Shown: positions 44,930 to 57,233, counted from the stretch's first letter. The stretch: DNA of 64,000 nucleotides from Piezodorus guildinii (GCA_023052935.1 CM041292.1:199818299-199882298), one strand, 5' to 3'. Notes: a model not told the origin generated them from the letters alone. Numbers and translations: made by a program.

Positions 44930-46770
44930 TATTTAATGTTTTTTTATTGATATAATTAATGTTCTTTCGGGTGGTTATGATTACGTTTTTTGAGCTCTAT
45001 CTTTTATCGCTCATGCGTATTTCAACTTGCATTTACTTTTAATGTTTTTTATTGATATATAGGTTATTAATTGTCTTTGCGGGTCTTGTAATTACGTTTT
45101 TCGAACTGTATTTTTTATCGCTCATGGGTATTTCAACTCGCATTTACTTTTAATGTTTTTTTATTGATATAGGGATGAATTATTGTGTATTTGGGTGGTT
45201 ATGATTACGTTTTTTGAGCTCTATCTTTATCGCTCATGCGTGTTTCAACTTGCATTTACTGTTAATGTTTTTTATTGATATATAGGTTATTAATTGTCTT
45301 TGCGGGTCTTGTAATTACGTTTTTCGAACTGTATTTTTTATCGCTCATGGGTATTTCAACTCGCATTTACTTTTAATGTTTTTTTATTGATATAGGGATG
45401 AATTATTGTGTATTTGGGTGGTTATGATTACGTTTTTTGAGCTCTATCTTTTATCGCTCATGCGTGTTTCAACTTGCATTTACTGTTAATGTTTTTTATT
45501 GATATATAGGTTATTAATTGTCTTTGCGGGTCTTGTAATTACGTTTTTCGAACTGTATTTTTTATCGCTCATGGGTATTTCAACTCGCATTTACTTTTAA
45601 TGTTTTTTTATTGATATAGGGATGAATTATTGTGTATTTGGTGGTTATGATTACGTTTTTTGAGCTCTATCTTTTATCGCTCATGCGTGTTTCAACTTGC
45701 ATTTACTGTTAATGTTTTTTATTGATATATAGGTTATTAATTGTCTTTGCGGGTCTTGTAATTACGTTTTTCGAACTGTATTTTTTATCGCTCATGGGTA
45801 TTTCAACTCGCATTTACTTTTAATGTTTTTTTATTGATATAGGGATGAATTATTGTGTATTTGGGTGGTTATGATTACGTTTTTTGAGCTCTATCTTTTA
45901 TCGCTCATGCGTGTTTCAACTTGCATTTACTGTTAATGTTTTTTATTGATATATAGGTTATTAATTGTCTTTGCGGGTCTTGTAATTACGTTTTTCGAAC
46001 TGTATTTTTTATCGCTCATGGGTATTTCAACTCGCATTTACTTTTAATGTTTTTTTATTGATATAGGGATGAATTATTGTGTATTTGGGTGGTTATGATT
46101 ACGTTTTTTGAGCTCTATCTTTTATCGCTCATGCGTGTTTCAACTTGCATTTACTGTTAATGTTTTTTATTGATATATAGGTTATTAATTGTCTTTGCGG
46201 GTCTTGTAATTACGTTTTTCGAACTGTATTTTTTATCGCTCATGGGTATTTCAACTCGCATTTACTTTTAATGTTTTTTTATTGATATAGGGTTGAATTA
46301 TTGTGCATTTGGGTGGTTATGATTACGTTTTTCGAGCTCTATATTTTATCGCTCATGCGTATTTCAACTCGCAGTTACTTTAATGTTTTTTATTGATATA
46401 GGGATGAATTATTGTGCATTCGGGTGGTTATGATTACATTTTTCGAGCTCTATATTTTATCGCTCATGCGTATTTCAACTCGCAGTTACTTTAATGCTTT
46501 TATTGATATAGGGATGAATTATTGTGCATTCGGGTGGTTATGATTACATTTTTCGAGCTCTATATTTTATCGCTCATGCGTATTTTAACTCGCATTTACT
46601 TTTAATGTTTTTTATTGATATATAGGTTATTAATTGTCTTTGCGGGTCTTGTAATTACGTTTTTTGAGCTGTATTTATTGTGGCTTGTTCGTATTTCAAC
46701 TTGCATTTACTTCTAATATTTTTATTGTTATAGGGATCTATACTTGTGTTTTTGGGTGGTTATAAAAAAA
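44930..46770 (+). repeat. Satellite array, about 112-bp monomers in a 224-bp dimer
   Basis: About 16 monomers are arranged as alternating A and B types. The A monomer contains agggatgaattattgtgtat and 'tttttgagctctatctttta'. The B monomer contains 'ataggttattaattgtcttt' and 'tttttcgaactgtatttttt'. The A-type start recurs at 45171, 45394, 45618, 45841, 46065 and 46289, giving a 223-224-bp period. The central dimers are nearly identical, while the right-hand monomers (46290-46770) diverge and lose the A/B alternation. No coding function is evident. Confidence 0.95.
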
Positions 46771-46779
46771 CTTTTTTTG

Positions 46780-47465
46780 GACTGCTTATTCTATAGCGCG
46801 AACGCCTTTAAACTTAGTGCTAATATCATTTTATATTTTGATGGAGTGGTCTTTATTTGTTTTTGTTTTAGGGGATTCTGATTACGTGGTTTGAACATTA
46901 TTCTTTTATGCGCTTGGGAATTTCTACATACCGTAGATATTATGTTATAATTTTAAGTAAAAATTATTTGTTGTGTTTTTGCTCATTCTGATAACTTTTT
47001 TTAACTGGATGTTACATCGCAATTGCGCATTGTTCTAGATCACTTTTTATTTAAGTTAAAAATGTGCACTAGCTATAAAAAAATGTCATAAACTCTATAA
47101 GTATTCCCCAAAACACTATAAACGATCCATCTATCAAATATTTATGAAATAGGAACAGTAAATTGAAATGGGTAAAAGCGATAACAAATAAGGTTCAAAT
47201 AATGTTATAAGAACACCCGAAAATAGAATAAACGATTCCTCAATTAAATTATCAAATAATTGCAAGAACAAGTGAGGAAGTGAGTCCATTATAAAATATT
47301 TAGTTGAAAAAACTTACTCAGGATGCTAAAAAAGGAACTATAACTGATCCTTTTATAAAAAAATAATAATAAAAATTTTAAATAAAAAAACTAAATAATG
47401 TATATTCCAGCAACGTTATAATGAGAACTAAAAACAAAAAATCAATCCCAACATCAATAAAAAAC
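46780..47465. other. Spacer between the two satellite arrays
   Basis: AT-rich. The left part (to about 47040) looks like strongly degenerate satellite. The right part (from about 47100) has faint echoes in the opposite orientation (caataaaaaactt). The array axis lies somewhere in this spacer. Confidence 0.5.
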
Positions 47466-48465
47466 TTAAACATGACCACCCGAAAGCACAATAATTAATC
47501 CCTATATCAATAAAAAACATAAAAAGTAAATACGAGTTGAAATATCCATGAGCGATAAAAAATACAGCTCGAAAAACGTAATCATAACCACCCGAAAGCA
47601 CATTAATTAATCCCTATATCAATAAAAAACATTAAAAGTAAATGCGAGTTAATATGCACGCGAGCGATAAAAAAGACATCTCGAAAAACGTAATCATAAC
47701 CACCCGGAAGCACATTAATTAATCCTTATATCAATAAAAATCATTAAAAATAAATGCGAATTAATATGCACGCGAGCGATAAAAAAGACTCTCGAAAAAC
47801 GTAATCATAACCACCCGAAAGCACATTAATTAATCCTATATCAATAAAATCATTAAAAATAAATGCGAATTAATAAGCACGCGAGCGATAAAAAAACATC
47901 TCGAAAACGTAATCATACACCCGAACACATAATTAATCTATATCAATAAAAACATAAAAAAAATGCAATAATATGAGCGATAAAAAAACGTCTCGAAAAA
48001 CGTAATCATAACCACCGAAAGCACATAATTAATCCTATATAAAAAAAACATTAAAATAAATGCGAATTAATATCGCGAGCGATAAAAATACATCTCGAAA
48101 AACGTAATATAATACCCGAAACACATTAATTAATCTCTATATCAATAAAAAACATAAAAAGTAAATGCGAATTGAAATACCCATGAGCGATAAAAAATGC
48201 AGTTCGAAAAACGTAATAATAACCACCCGAAAGCACAACAATTAATGCCCATATCAATAAAAAACATTAAAAGTAAATGCAAGTTGAAATACGCATGAGC
48301 GATAAAAATAGGCTCAAAAGTAATCATAACCACCCGAAAGAACATTAATTAATCCCTATATCAATAAAAAAACATTAAAAGTAAATGCGAGTTAATATGC
48401 ACGCGAGCGATAAAAAAGACATCTCGAAAAACGTAATTATAATACTGAAAACACATAATTATTCC
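47466..48465 (-). repeat. Inverted satellite array (same monomer family)
   Basis: About nine monomers of the same family run in the opposite direction. Diagnostic complements include 'cgtaatcataaccacccgaa', 'atcaataaaaaacattaaaa' and 'gagcgataaaaa', spaced about 100-113 bp. The units are more diverged than in the left array. Those between about 47880 and 48120 are shortened by many small deletions. Confidence 0.93.
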
Positions 48466-48683
48466 CAAAAACCATCCCTCCTCTAAAAATTCAAAATCAA
48501 CAACTATTTTAAAACTAAATATTTTTTAAAATATTAGTTCGTCAAAAACAGAACTTGATATCAAATATCTAAAAAAAAAACAGTGATATGATATGCCAAA
48601 ATTATTAAAAAAGTCATAATTTTAATTAAACTAATTATTTTTCAATAAATAAATAAATAAAACGGAATATTTAAGGCTAGAAG

Positions 48684-48838
48684 TGAAGAAAAAGGTGACA
48701 TTTGACTTGGAAAAGGTAACATTTGAAATGGAAAAGGTGACATTTGACTTGGAAAAGGTGACATTTGAAATGGAAAGGGTTACATTTGACTTGGAAAAGG
48801 TTACATTTGACTTGGAAAAGGTTACAATTGACTTGGAA
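48684..48838 (+). repeat. 21-bp minisatellite coding a KVTFDLE heptad
   Basis: About seven tandem 21-bp units (aaggtgacatttgacttgga type) keep one reading frame, giving KVTFDLE/KVTFEME repeats in a 75-codon frame (48683-48910). Because 21 is a multiple of three, any such repeat stays open in frame. There is no upstream promoter or downstream domain, so translation is unproven. Confidence 0.85.
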
Positions 48839-49200
48839 ATGCTATATTATACTATTATCAGTGACAGTACAGCTACAATTTGTAACATGCATTTTACCTT
48901 TGGAATGTAATGCAATGAAATACTTTCCAATGTATTGCATTCTAATTATGACCAGTTCTAGATCGAGAAAGATTATCATGAGGAAAAGAAGAATATTAAA
49001 TTAAATTATGTCGATATGAGATAGTGCAACCAGTAATTTCATAGGTGCGTTCAGCTTTATCCCACACAGGCATAATCCCATTAAAGTCGCGATTAAAAAC
49101 TTCAGTATTTCTGTCAGAAGGGAATGTGTAATCATTTAATTTCATTATATAAAATCATACTTAAACGTTTACTCAAATGATGTAAAATGGATGTAAATCA
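48839..49200. other. Intergenic, nothing recognised
   Basis: Short AT-rich stretch before the second Jockey A copy. Confidence 0.35.
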
Positions 49201-51356
49201 GAGTGAAACTCAAAACTCCAGATGACCTTGACGATGCCGTAAACTCCTTCACCACCGCTATTCAGCAAGCTGTTTGGACTGCCTCCTCTCCCAAGCACTC
49301 CCAGATAAGTTATAACCAAAATCATTTACCACAACACCTCATAGACCTCATCAGCACCAAACGCCGATCCAGATCCTTATGTCAACGCACCCGCCACCCC
49401 ACAGATCGCCGCTCCTATAACTTTTACTATAGACAATTAAAGAGGGAGCTGGTGACCTTCCGTTCCCAATCCTTTAGTTCCTTCCTTTCTTCTCTTTCGG
49501 CTCGTTACAATTCTCTGTGGAATGTCATCAAGAAAATTCTTAAATCCCATCATATTTCTCCGTCTTAGTAATGGTTCCTGGGCTGCGTCTGATGAAGATA
49601 AAGCCGAGGAACTTGCCAAATACCTTTCTGAAGTCTTCACACCTCATCCAGAATCCCATCCAAACCACACCGCAGTAGTGGAAGAGATCCTTCAGTTCCC
49701 AATCCCACTTTCATTACCTCCTAAAGCAGCTAATCCCTCTGAGATAAAATATCTTCTTCGAAAACTTGCACTCCGTAAATCTCCTGGATACGATTTCCTC
49801 ACTCCTCAGATTCTCAGACAGCTTCCATCTAAAGCCGTCATATTTCTTACATATATTTACTACTCCATTCTACGCATTACTCATTTTCCTGTCTTATGGA
49901 AACATTCCACTATAATTCTCTTCCTAAAACCAGGTAAACCTCCTAACACTACGACATCATATAGACCTATCATCCTACTCCCAATCCTTTCAAAAATCTT
50001 TGAAAAAATTCTACTCAAACGAATATTACCTTTATTAGAAGCCCACACTATTCAATCAGTTTGGATTCCGTTCCAACATTAACTGTTCAGCAAGGGCTTC
50101 GAGTCGTTGACCATATTTCCTCTGCCCTAGAGAACAAGGAGTACTGCTCGGGTGCATTTATGGACATAACGCAAGCATTTGACCGGGTGTGGCACCCGGG
50201 ATTACTCTTTAAGCTCAAAAACCACATACCCCAATCCTTATACCTAATCCTCCGATCCTATCTATCAAATCGCTCCTTCCGAGTTCGCTCTGGTGCAGAA
50301 TATTCCAATTATTATCCAGTCGAATCCGGTGTTCCTCTAGGCAGTGTCCTTGGTCCTATCCTCTACAATATATACACGGCTGATACTCCTGTTTGCCCTA
50401 CCTTCCTAACAACGTACTCTGATGATACAGCTATCCTATCCTCTCACTTAGGTCCCAAAATTGCATCTATAGGCCTCCAAAAGCAGGCACCTTTCTCAAA
50501 TTGAACACTGGTGTAACAACTCGAGAATCAAAGTCAATCAATCCAAATGCAAACATGTCACCTTCACCCTTTGAAGACAATCCTGCCCTCCAGTTCTCTT
50601 TAACTCCATTCCGCTTCCTTTCTCCGATACAGTCCGGTATCTTGGCTTCCTTCTGGACAAAAGACTAACTTGGAACCCGCATACTAGATTTAAACGACAA
50701 GAACTACGATTTGGACAATTATACAGACTACTGAACAGAAATTCTAAACTATCTGTCGAGAACAAACTGCTATTATACAAGACAGTACTGAAACCTATCT
50801 GGACCTACGGACTTGAACTGTGGGGGACAGCCAAATTTTCTAACATCAAACGCATTCAATCCTTCCAATCTAAAGTCCTCGGAACAATAGTTAATGCTCC
50901 TTATTATGTATCCAACCATACCTTACACCGCGACCTTTTCCATTTATTTTAGACCTTATACCATTAAAATTCTCTAAATTCCACAGAACCTTATCCATCA
51001 CTCTAATCCCCTAGCTCAATCAATTCTTATCCAGCTCCACACATCCTTACCATCCTCCTAGAAGGTTGAAACGGCATTGGCATCGAGACCTCTTGTAACA
51101 CGTATATTGGAGTTCTAGCATTGGCTAGATTCTCCACTCATGTGCTGTATGCTTGAGAATTGTATATAGGTATGAGTGACTTTTGTATATATTTTTTTAT
51201 TGATTTTGTTTTGTATATATGTATATTGTATTATTATTATATAAATTTATTGTTTTGTATATATCGTGTGAATGTAGTATGAATGTTTTACTTTATCACT
51301 ATTAAAAATGTCCTAAATTGGACTGATTGTAATATTACTCAATAAAGAATTGTTTC
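49201..51356 (+). mobile_element. Jockey family A LINE, second copy, 5'-truncated and frame-broken
   Basis: It starts in the endonuclease-RT linker (KTPDDLDDAVNSFTTAIQQA) and continues through the RT: RKSPGYDFLTPQILRQLPSK, YRPIILLPILSKIFEKILLK, TQAFDRVWHPGLLFKLKNHI, GVPLGSVLGPILYNIYTAD. The catalytic box here reads YSDD rather than Y/FADD. The thumb and the end 'RRLKRHWHRDLL' follow near 51058-51098, then a 3' UTR ending 'actcaataaagaattg'. At least four frameshifts occur (near 49560, 50070, 50500 and later). It retains the 25 bp missing from the 35-kb copy, which is how that deletion was recognised. Confidence 0.93.
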
Positions 51357-51937
51357 TAGTTCGTAAGTCTAAAAAATCGTAAGTCTAAATACTTAAATTT
51401 AACCTTCAATAAAGATTTATATGAACATTTTAAGATCTATTTTGGTAGTATTTCCTTTCGTTTTTGAACATCCGAATAGTGTAAAAATACTTTTTTTGCT
51501 CACTTTATACATAATATTCTATCATTTACTAGGAGCGTTGATCTCGGACAGTTGTTATCAAGGGGATAGCGTTGATGCAATCTTTAATTATCCCGTCTAG
51601 CTCGCAGGCTTACCTTCTAACGTGTGCTTGCGTCATATTCAACATCACCACAACTGACATGCATCCAACGAGCGATCTCTAATATATGTGTATTATAGAT
51701 CATTATATCATTTTGTCTTGTCAACAAATAATCATTCCTAATGACTTATTCTATTGGTTTACGTTAAACTTTATGATCGCTATTGTTTTTTGTTCTTTTT
51801 TGTCGGTTGTTCAACTATTAGATCTTGAATAGTTTGAAATTTAAATACTGCGTTTCTTTTCAAAAAGGTACTAAATTCATATTCAATTTCAATCCAATGC
51901 ATAATATTCAATAGCATTTCCTTTAATAACGTGAAAA
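51357..51937. other. AT-rich intergenic DNA, nothing recognised
   Basis: No feature supported before the H8 5' end. Confidence 0.35.
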
Positions 51938-54500
51938 ATCTGGTGCGGGCAACACACGACTTTCACTTACCTCCGTTTTTAGAATCGATTAAAGAATTTT
52001 CTAATGCAGTAAGAGATAAAAAATGAGTGGAACCATTAAAGAATTGATTAAATGGAATTTCTATAGAAACATGTGTTTTATTAAAAAAATCGATTGTATT
52101 ATTACCTAAAATAATCACTTAGTTTTATGTTCATTTCATCACTCTCTATTAACTTTAAAAAGCTTGTGTATGAGATGATATTTTTTCTAAAATCTTTAGC
52201 TTTCCAACGGTATATGATACATGTATATTACTGATTTTATGTTCAAAAACAAAAAATTACATTAAAAAAATATTTTTTCAGTTTTCTCCTTCAGTTGCTT
52301 TTCAAATTCGCTCAACATGCATATTTACCTGTTTTTTATCAGTGGTAACAAGATAATATAGTTATTATTATTGAATCTACAAAATTAAAGGTACTTCTTC
52401 TTCTTCTTCTTTGGCTTCTCCCTATAGTGCCGTGTCAGCGTAGGGAAGCGTTTAACCACCGGATCCAATCCTCTCTATCCCCAGCGAGGTTCCTGGCCTG
52501 GCGAAGATCCTTTCCTCTTCCTCTGCAAAGTTTGTCGACGTACTCCAGGTAGGACATCTTGGTCGACCCCGAGGCCTTCTCCCATCTGGAACGTAATCCA
52601 TGTTTTTAGGGGGTCTCTGTGTTCCTCCATTCTAATTACGTGGCCGAACCACTTCAACTGACGGGTTTGCAGAGTTTCTTTTAATGGCGCAACCTCCAGT
52701 TCCTGGCGTATCCGTTCATTCCTGACACGATCTCTTCTTGTCTTTCCTGCTGTTCTTCGCAGAAACTTCATTTCAGCAGCTGTGACTCTGCTCTCCTGCC
52801 GGTCCGTCAATATCCAGCTTTCAGCTCCATACAAGAGTATGGGCAAATATACTGATTTAAAGATATGGAGCTTAACACTTCTGCTCACCTCTCTTTTCCC
52901 TATTACAGTGTTGCAGATCTGATAGTAGACTGCATTTGCCTTCCTAATTCTGTTTGATATCTCTGAGTCTACTTTCTCAGATCTTTCTATTACTGTGCCG
53001 AGGTAAGTGTATTCCGAAACCACTTCCATTTCCTCTCCGATGCAGTATATATGGAAATCATCTTCTTGCATTCCCACTTGAAGTATCTTGCTTTTGCTGG
53101 TATTTATTTTCATTCCTTTTCGGCTGAGCTCTTCTTGCCATTCAGTTACCGCTTGCTGTAACTTATCAACCGTGTCCGCCACAAGAACAATGTCGTCCGC
53201 GTAGAGGAGAAGTTGAATCACCACTGGGCGAAGGTTTCTACGACCCAGGAAGGTCCTCTCCGTTCTTCGTTTGCATATGGTGGCCACTCCATCCATGTAG
53301 AGTAAGAATAGCAAAGGGCTTAAACTGTCCCCTTGTTTGACCCCCCTTGCTATGCTGAAGACATCAGACTATACGGACAGGAGGCCTTACTACTCCTTTT
53401 GGTTTTTGATAAATGGACTTAATGGCTTCCACCAAGTTTCTTGGGACATTCTTTACTCTGAGAGCCTCCCATATTTCTTGTCTTGGAACGGAGTCAAACG
53501 CTGCTTTGAGGTCAAGGAAGGCGAGATACATACTTTTGTCTCTGTCCCAAGATTTCTGGAGAACATTTCGCAAAGAGAAAATGTGGTCCTGGGTTTGCCG
53601 TCCTGGTCTGAACCCGGCTTGTTCTTCTCCAATTTGGTGCTCCACAAGAGGTCTTACCCTTCCCTCCAGAATAGACGTATAAAGTTTGTAGATTGTTGAT
53701 TAAATGGAATTTCTATAGAAACATGTGTTTTATTAAAAAAAATCGATTGTATTATTATCTTAAATAATCGCTTAGTATTATCGGCTTTTTATCACTCTCT
53801 ATTAACTTTTGAAAGCTTGTGTACGCGATAATATTTTTTTCTAAAATCATAAGCTTTCCAACGGTATATGATACCTGTATATTACTGATTTTATGTTCAA
53901 CAACAAAAAATTACATTAAAAAAATATGTTTTCAGTTTTCTCCTTCAGTTGCTTTTCAAATTCGCTCAACTTGCATATTTACCTGTTTTTTATCAGTGGT
54001 AATAAGATAATATAGTTATTTTTGATAGAATCAACAAAATTAGAGGTATTTTACAGGGAAAAAAATGTAAAATATCGGCATTTAAGCCATGTCACCATTT
54101 TAATTAGGACGAAAACTACATGATATTAAATCCCATTAAATTTTACATCGATATAGCGAGTTTAATCAAAATCGTCGGAACCGTTTTCGAGAAAATCGAA
54201 AAAAGGTGCAAAATGCATGGTATAAAGTTGCTCTTTTGGTAAGCTCATTTTGATGAAAAAGGTTTTGTAACATCTCGGGCGTATATTTGTCGTCTTAAAT
54301 ATGAAATTTCAGTTTAATAGGACTTACCGTTTCCGCCCGGGAGTTACCACACGAACACACACACACAGACCTTTTTGCGAGACTTGGTTATTTGGACTCA
54401 GGGAACCCTAAAATGTGTATTTCCGTTGAAAACTGGAATTCGAAAATTTTCACGATCGCAATACTTTCCCTTACTATATATAGTACGTGAAAGTAATAAA
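51938..54500 (+). mobile_element. Helentron-like element H8, split by an RTE-like LINE with about 345-bp flanking duplication
   Basis: The left part (51938-52394) runs from ATCTGGTGCGGGCAACACAC to 'caaaattaaaggtact'. The right part (53697-54500) restarts at 'gattaaatggaatttctata', already present at 52045, and runs to the terminal hairpin and GTGAAAGTAATAAAAA. The segment 52045-52394 is therefore present twice, around the LINE. Both copies share private variants (aaatcgattgtattatta, ccttcagttgcttttcaaat), so they are each other's closest relatives here. Confidence 0.85.
52395..53696 (-). mobile_element. RTE-like LINE, 5'-truncated ORF2
   Basis: The minus strand encodes part of an RT with C-terminal region: EEQAGFRPGRQTQDHIFSLR, LAFLDLKAAFDSVPRQEIWE, then after a frameshift at about 53315-53363 LLFLLYMDGV, catalytic LLYADDIVLVADTVDKLQQA, GMKINTSKSKILQVG, YTYLGTVIE, LPILLYGAESWILT, RQLKWFGHVIRMEEHRDP. 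A second shift near 52570 is needed to read the end ARNLAGDREDWIRWL. The 3' tail is an (AAG)n run, seen here as cttcttcttcttctt at 52396-52411, typical of RTE-like elements. The upstream endonuclease is missing. The exact clade (RTE versus a close relative) is not certain. Confidence 0.88.
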
Positions 54501-55319
54501 AAAATGATCAAGTGAATAGGTTCAAAAAAAAAAGTGCTGTATATTTCTTAAAATAGATATAATACCCATTGCTATTCATCGTCTTAATTTTAAGAATAAC
54601 CATCTTTTGTTATAGAAATAATGGACTTGCAATTTAGTGATCACGATTTGAATAAATTGTTAAAATAATAGAAGATTATCTAGGCTCTAATAACTGACTT
54701 CAATCCACGAAAAATTATACTCAATAAATTATTAAACTTCAGAAATATAAAATATATATACTGATAGCTAGAATACAGAAGGAAGAATAAATGTACTACT
54801 ATGTTTCGACCGCTACTTTTCTAAGGCAGCGGTGACTCCGAAACTGTATTAATTAATGTGTAAATTTTCGGTTCTTATTTTATAAAACTACTGGATTTCT
54901 TTTCCTAAGATATTATGTTTAGCAATTCATTATTGGGATCAGGTGGCATAAAGGGGAATAAAGTAATTAACTTATAATACACATTTATTTATAAAATAGT
55001 ACATATTATTACACATAAAAATACACTGTGAGGCACAGGTTCATTATCGAGAATACTGAGGTTTGTTCAGATTTACCCCATAATATAACATATAAAAAGT
55101 ACCTTCGGACATAACTGCAAAATTCTTCCCTGGCTTGACCCCCGACTTCCTCAATCCGTGGCTGGACTTCCGCTTACTATCCTAGGCTATCCCTGCTCTA
55201 GGAGTGGAGGGGTACATTTTTTGCATAGCCCCCCTTCCAGCTTGTAGCTTTATTTTATACGATTTAAAAATATCTCTTTACCTCTCGATACATAGCAGTA
55301 CGTACCTACCATATGTACC
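54501..55319. other. Intergenic, nothing recognised
   Basis: A slightly GC-rich patch at 55125-55245 (gacccccgacttcctcaatc, then ggagtggaggggtacatttt) has no identifiable function. Confidence 0.3.
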
Positions 55320-55455
55320 TCTACAACCCATGAAGAGTTGACCTCTGTACATTCGTACTCTTTCTAGGCCAACAGCCATGCAATATGGTGATTAATCCGA
55401 GATTTCACCCAGTCGCCAGGTTTTACCCCTATTTTTGGTACCCACTTTTCTGTAA
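55320..55455 (-). mobile_element. SINE family S2, body/tail fragment
   Basis: It shares 'tacctctacaacccatgaag', 'ttctaggccaacagccatgc' and 'gccaggttttacccctattt' with the S2 copy at 18.4 kb. The tRNA-like head is missing. Confidence 0.8.
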
Positions 55456-55498
55456 GTTAACCCCTTTGGGATGTATAATATCACTCAAGAGGTATGTA

Positions 55499-56400
55499 TT
55501 GGGTTGTTACACATGAAATGTCCGTTTTTATAGTTTCTGAAATACATAAAGGATTTTGCAGGTCTCTGTTGTTTTCTTCCGAATGTTTACATATTTAAAG
55601 TAAACAGTTACTAATCCTCTTCCTTTGTATTATAAACATTAGCTTCCCAATCAATTACCCACTTTTTAGTATACCACCACATATGAACATGGAAACACGC
55701 GATTTTCGAGTAATATTTTTGTACGAGTTTACACTCGGCCATTCAGCAGCTGAGAATGCTAGAAATATTTGCAAGGCGTTTGGGGAAGGAAGTGTTAATG
55801 AACGGACCATTCGCCATTGGTTTTCAACTGGGGAAAACTTGCCCCGATTAAGAACTCCGTCCGTAATAGACAACGATGTCCTCAAACCTACAGTAGAAGG
55901 AAGCCCCTACCAAACAGTTAAAGGACTCTCAGCACAACTAAATGCAAGTGCATCTACCGTTTCTAGACATTTAAAGTGTATTGGGAAAGTAAAAAAGCTC
56001 GATACATGGGTACCTCATGATCTCACTGAGCGACAGCAAGACTCCATGTTTCAAAACATATCGTGCAAAAATTGAAAGAACTGGGCTACGAAGTACTTTC
56101 GCACCCACCTTATTCTCACGACTTGTCTCCAACAGATTACCACCTGTTGAAGAATTTAGACAACTTCGTCAAAGAAAAAGTTTTTTAAAATGATGATCAA
56201 GTGAAAAGTGCGTTTTCAGATTTTGTTTCACTTCAAAGCTCAAAGTTTTTCAGTTCGGGGATAAAAAAGTTGGTGTTACGGTGGGGAAAATGTGTAGAAA
56301 AAGAAGCTTATACTTCGAATAAAATTATCTTGTTTTCATATCGTATTTTGAATAAAAATTCTTTACCTTGAAAACGGACATTTCATGTGACACAACCCAA
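55499..56400 (+). mobile_element. Mariner deletion derivative M4
   Basis: This 902-bp element is flanked by TA on both sides. The 130-codon frame (55683-56075) holds the N-terminal DNA-binding region (YEFTLGHSAAENARNICKAF, VNERTIRHWF with a short in-frame deletion, VKGLSAQLNASASTVSRHLK, LDTWVPHDLTERQQ). It then crosses the common deletion junction and ends. Remnants of the YSPDLSPTDYHL block follow in another frame. Like all five copies, it lacks the first two catalytic aspartates. Confidence 0.93.
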
Positions 56401-57233
56401 TAGATAAATCTATTGATATAGCTGCTATTTTATCTAGTTTTCATTTCTATGAAATAAAGCAAGCTATGGTAGGTCAACAACCTCTGATCCTTGGAGGAAA
56501 GTACCATCCCTTATAAGTAGGAAGTTTCACTGGACCCTCAGTCAGCTACTTCCCTAAGCAGTTCCCGCAAACCTAGACCTTGACAGCCAGAACAATATAG
56601 TCCATTATATCGCTCGCTATCAGACTACAATGGCTCCACATCGGACTCCGGAATGGAGTGATAGCGCTCCTTAGATAGAGTGAGGCCGTCATCCCATCTC
56701 TCCTTCCCGTGCCCTTGGAGGGGCACACTCCTGGAATGCCAAACCGCAGGAGGTGGACCGTCTTATTCCCAATCCATTGTACTCCTCCTCCTTAGTGACC
56801 ATTACGATTCCCCTGACGGCCTCATTCAGGAAGGTGTCAAGACCAAGGGCAAGCATTCCAATATAGCGGGTAGAGTCTGACATTACCGGGTAGTCCTATC
56901 TTATTCAAAACACCTTCCTAGAAAGGAAAAACTGGTGTGTGTGTGTGACTTTTCATGATTGAACTACTCTGTCCGTCACTTTTCCAATAAATCGGCAGTT
57001 TAGAACACGCAACCATGTAGTTCGTGCTTAATTTTAGTCCCTATCAACCACCTATGCCTGTGCGGTGAACTGATAGCATTTCTCAAGAACAAAATAAATA
57101 TTTTCTCCTTCCCACATTATCTTGAATTGAAAAGTTCAACTAGAAAAGACTAAAATTTGCTTTGTGACATTATAACTTAAACATAATTGTTTTTTTTGTT
57201 TTTTGGTAATTTTTTCTTTTCTTTATATTTCCT
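56401..57233. other. Intergenic with an unidentified GC-richer block (56460-56930)
   Basis: The block (gatccttggaggaaagtacc, then ctacttccctaagcagttcc, then tggagggg cacactcctgg) has clearly higher GC than its neighbours and no stable long frame. It could be an old element or a decayed exon; I cannot place it. Confidence 0.3.

Noticed and set aside
45000..46700. CRISPR-like regular repeat
   Set aside because: The unit is a contiguous 112/224-bp satellite with no unique spacers, in a eukaryotic context.
48142..48345. 67-codon open frame on the minus strand
   Set aside because: It is a translation of satellite monomers and is broken in neighbouring units.
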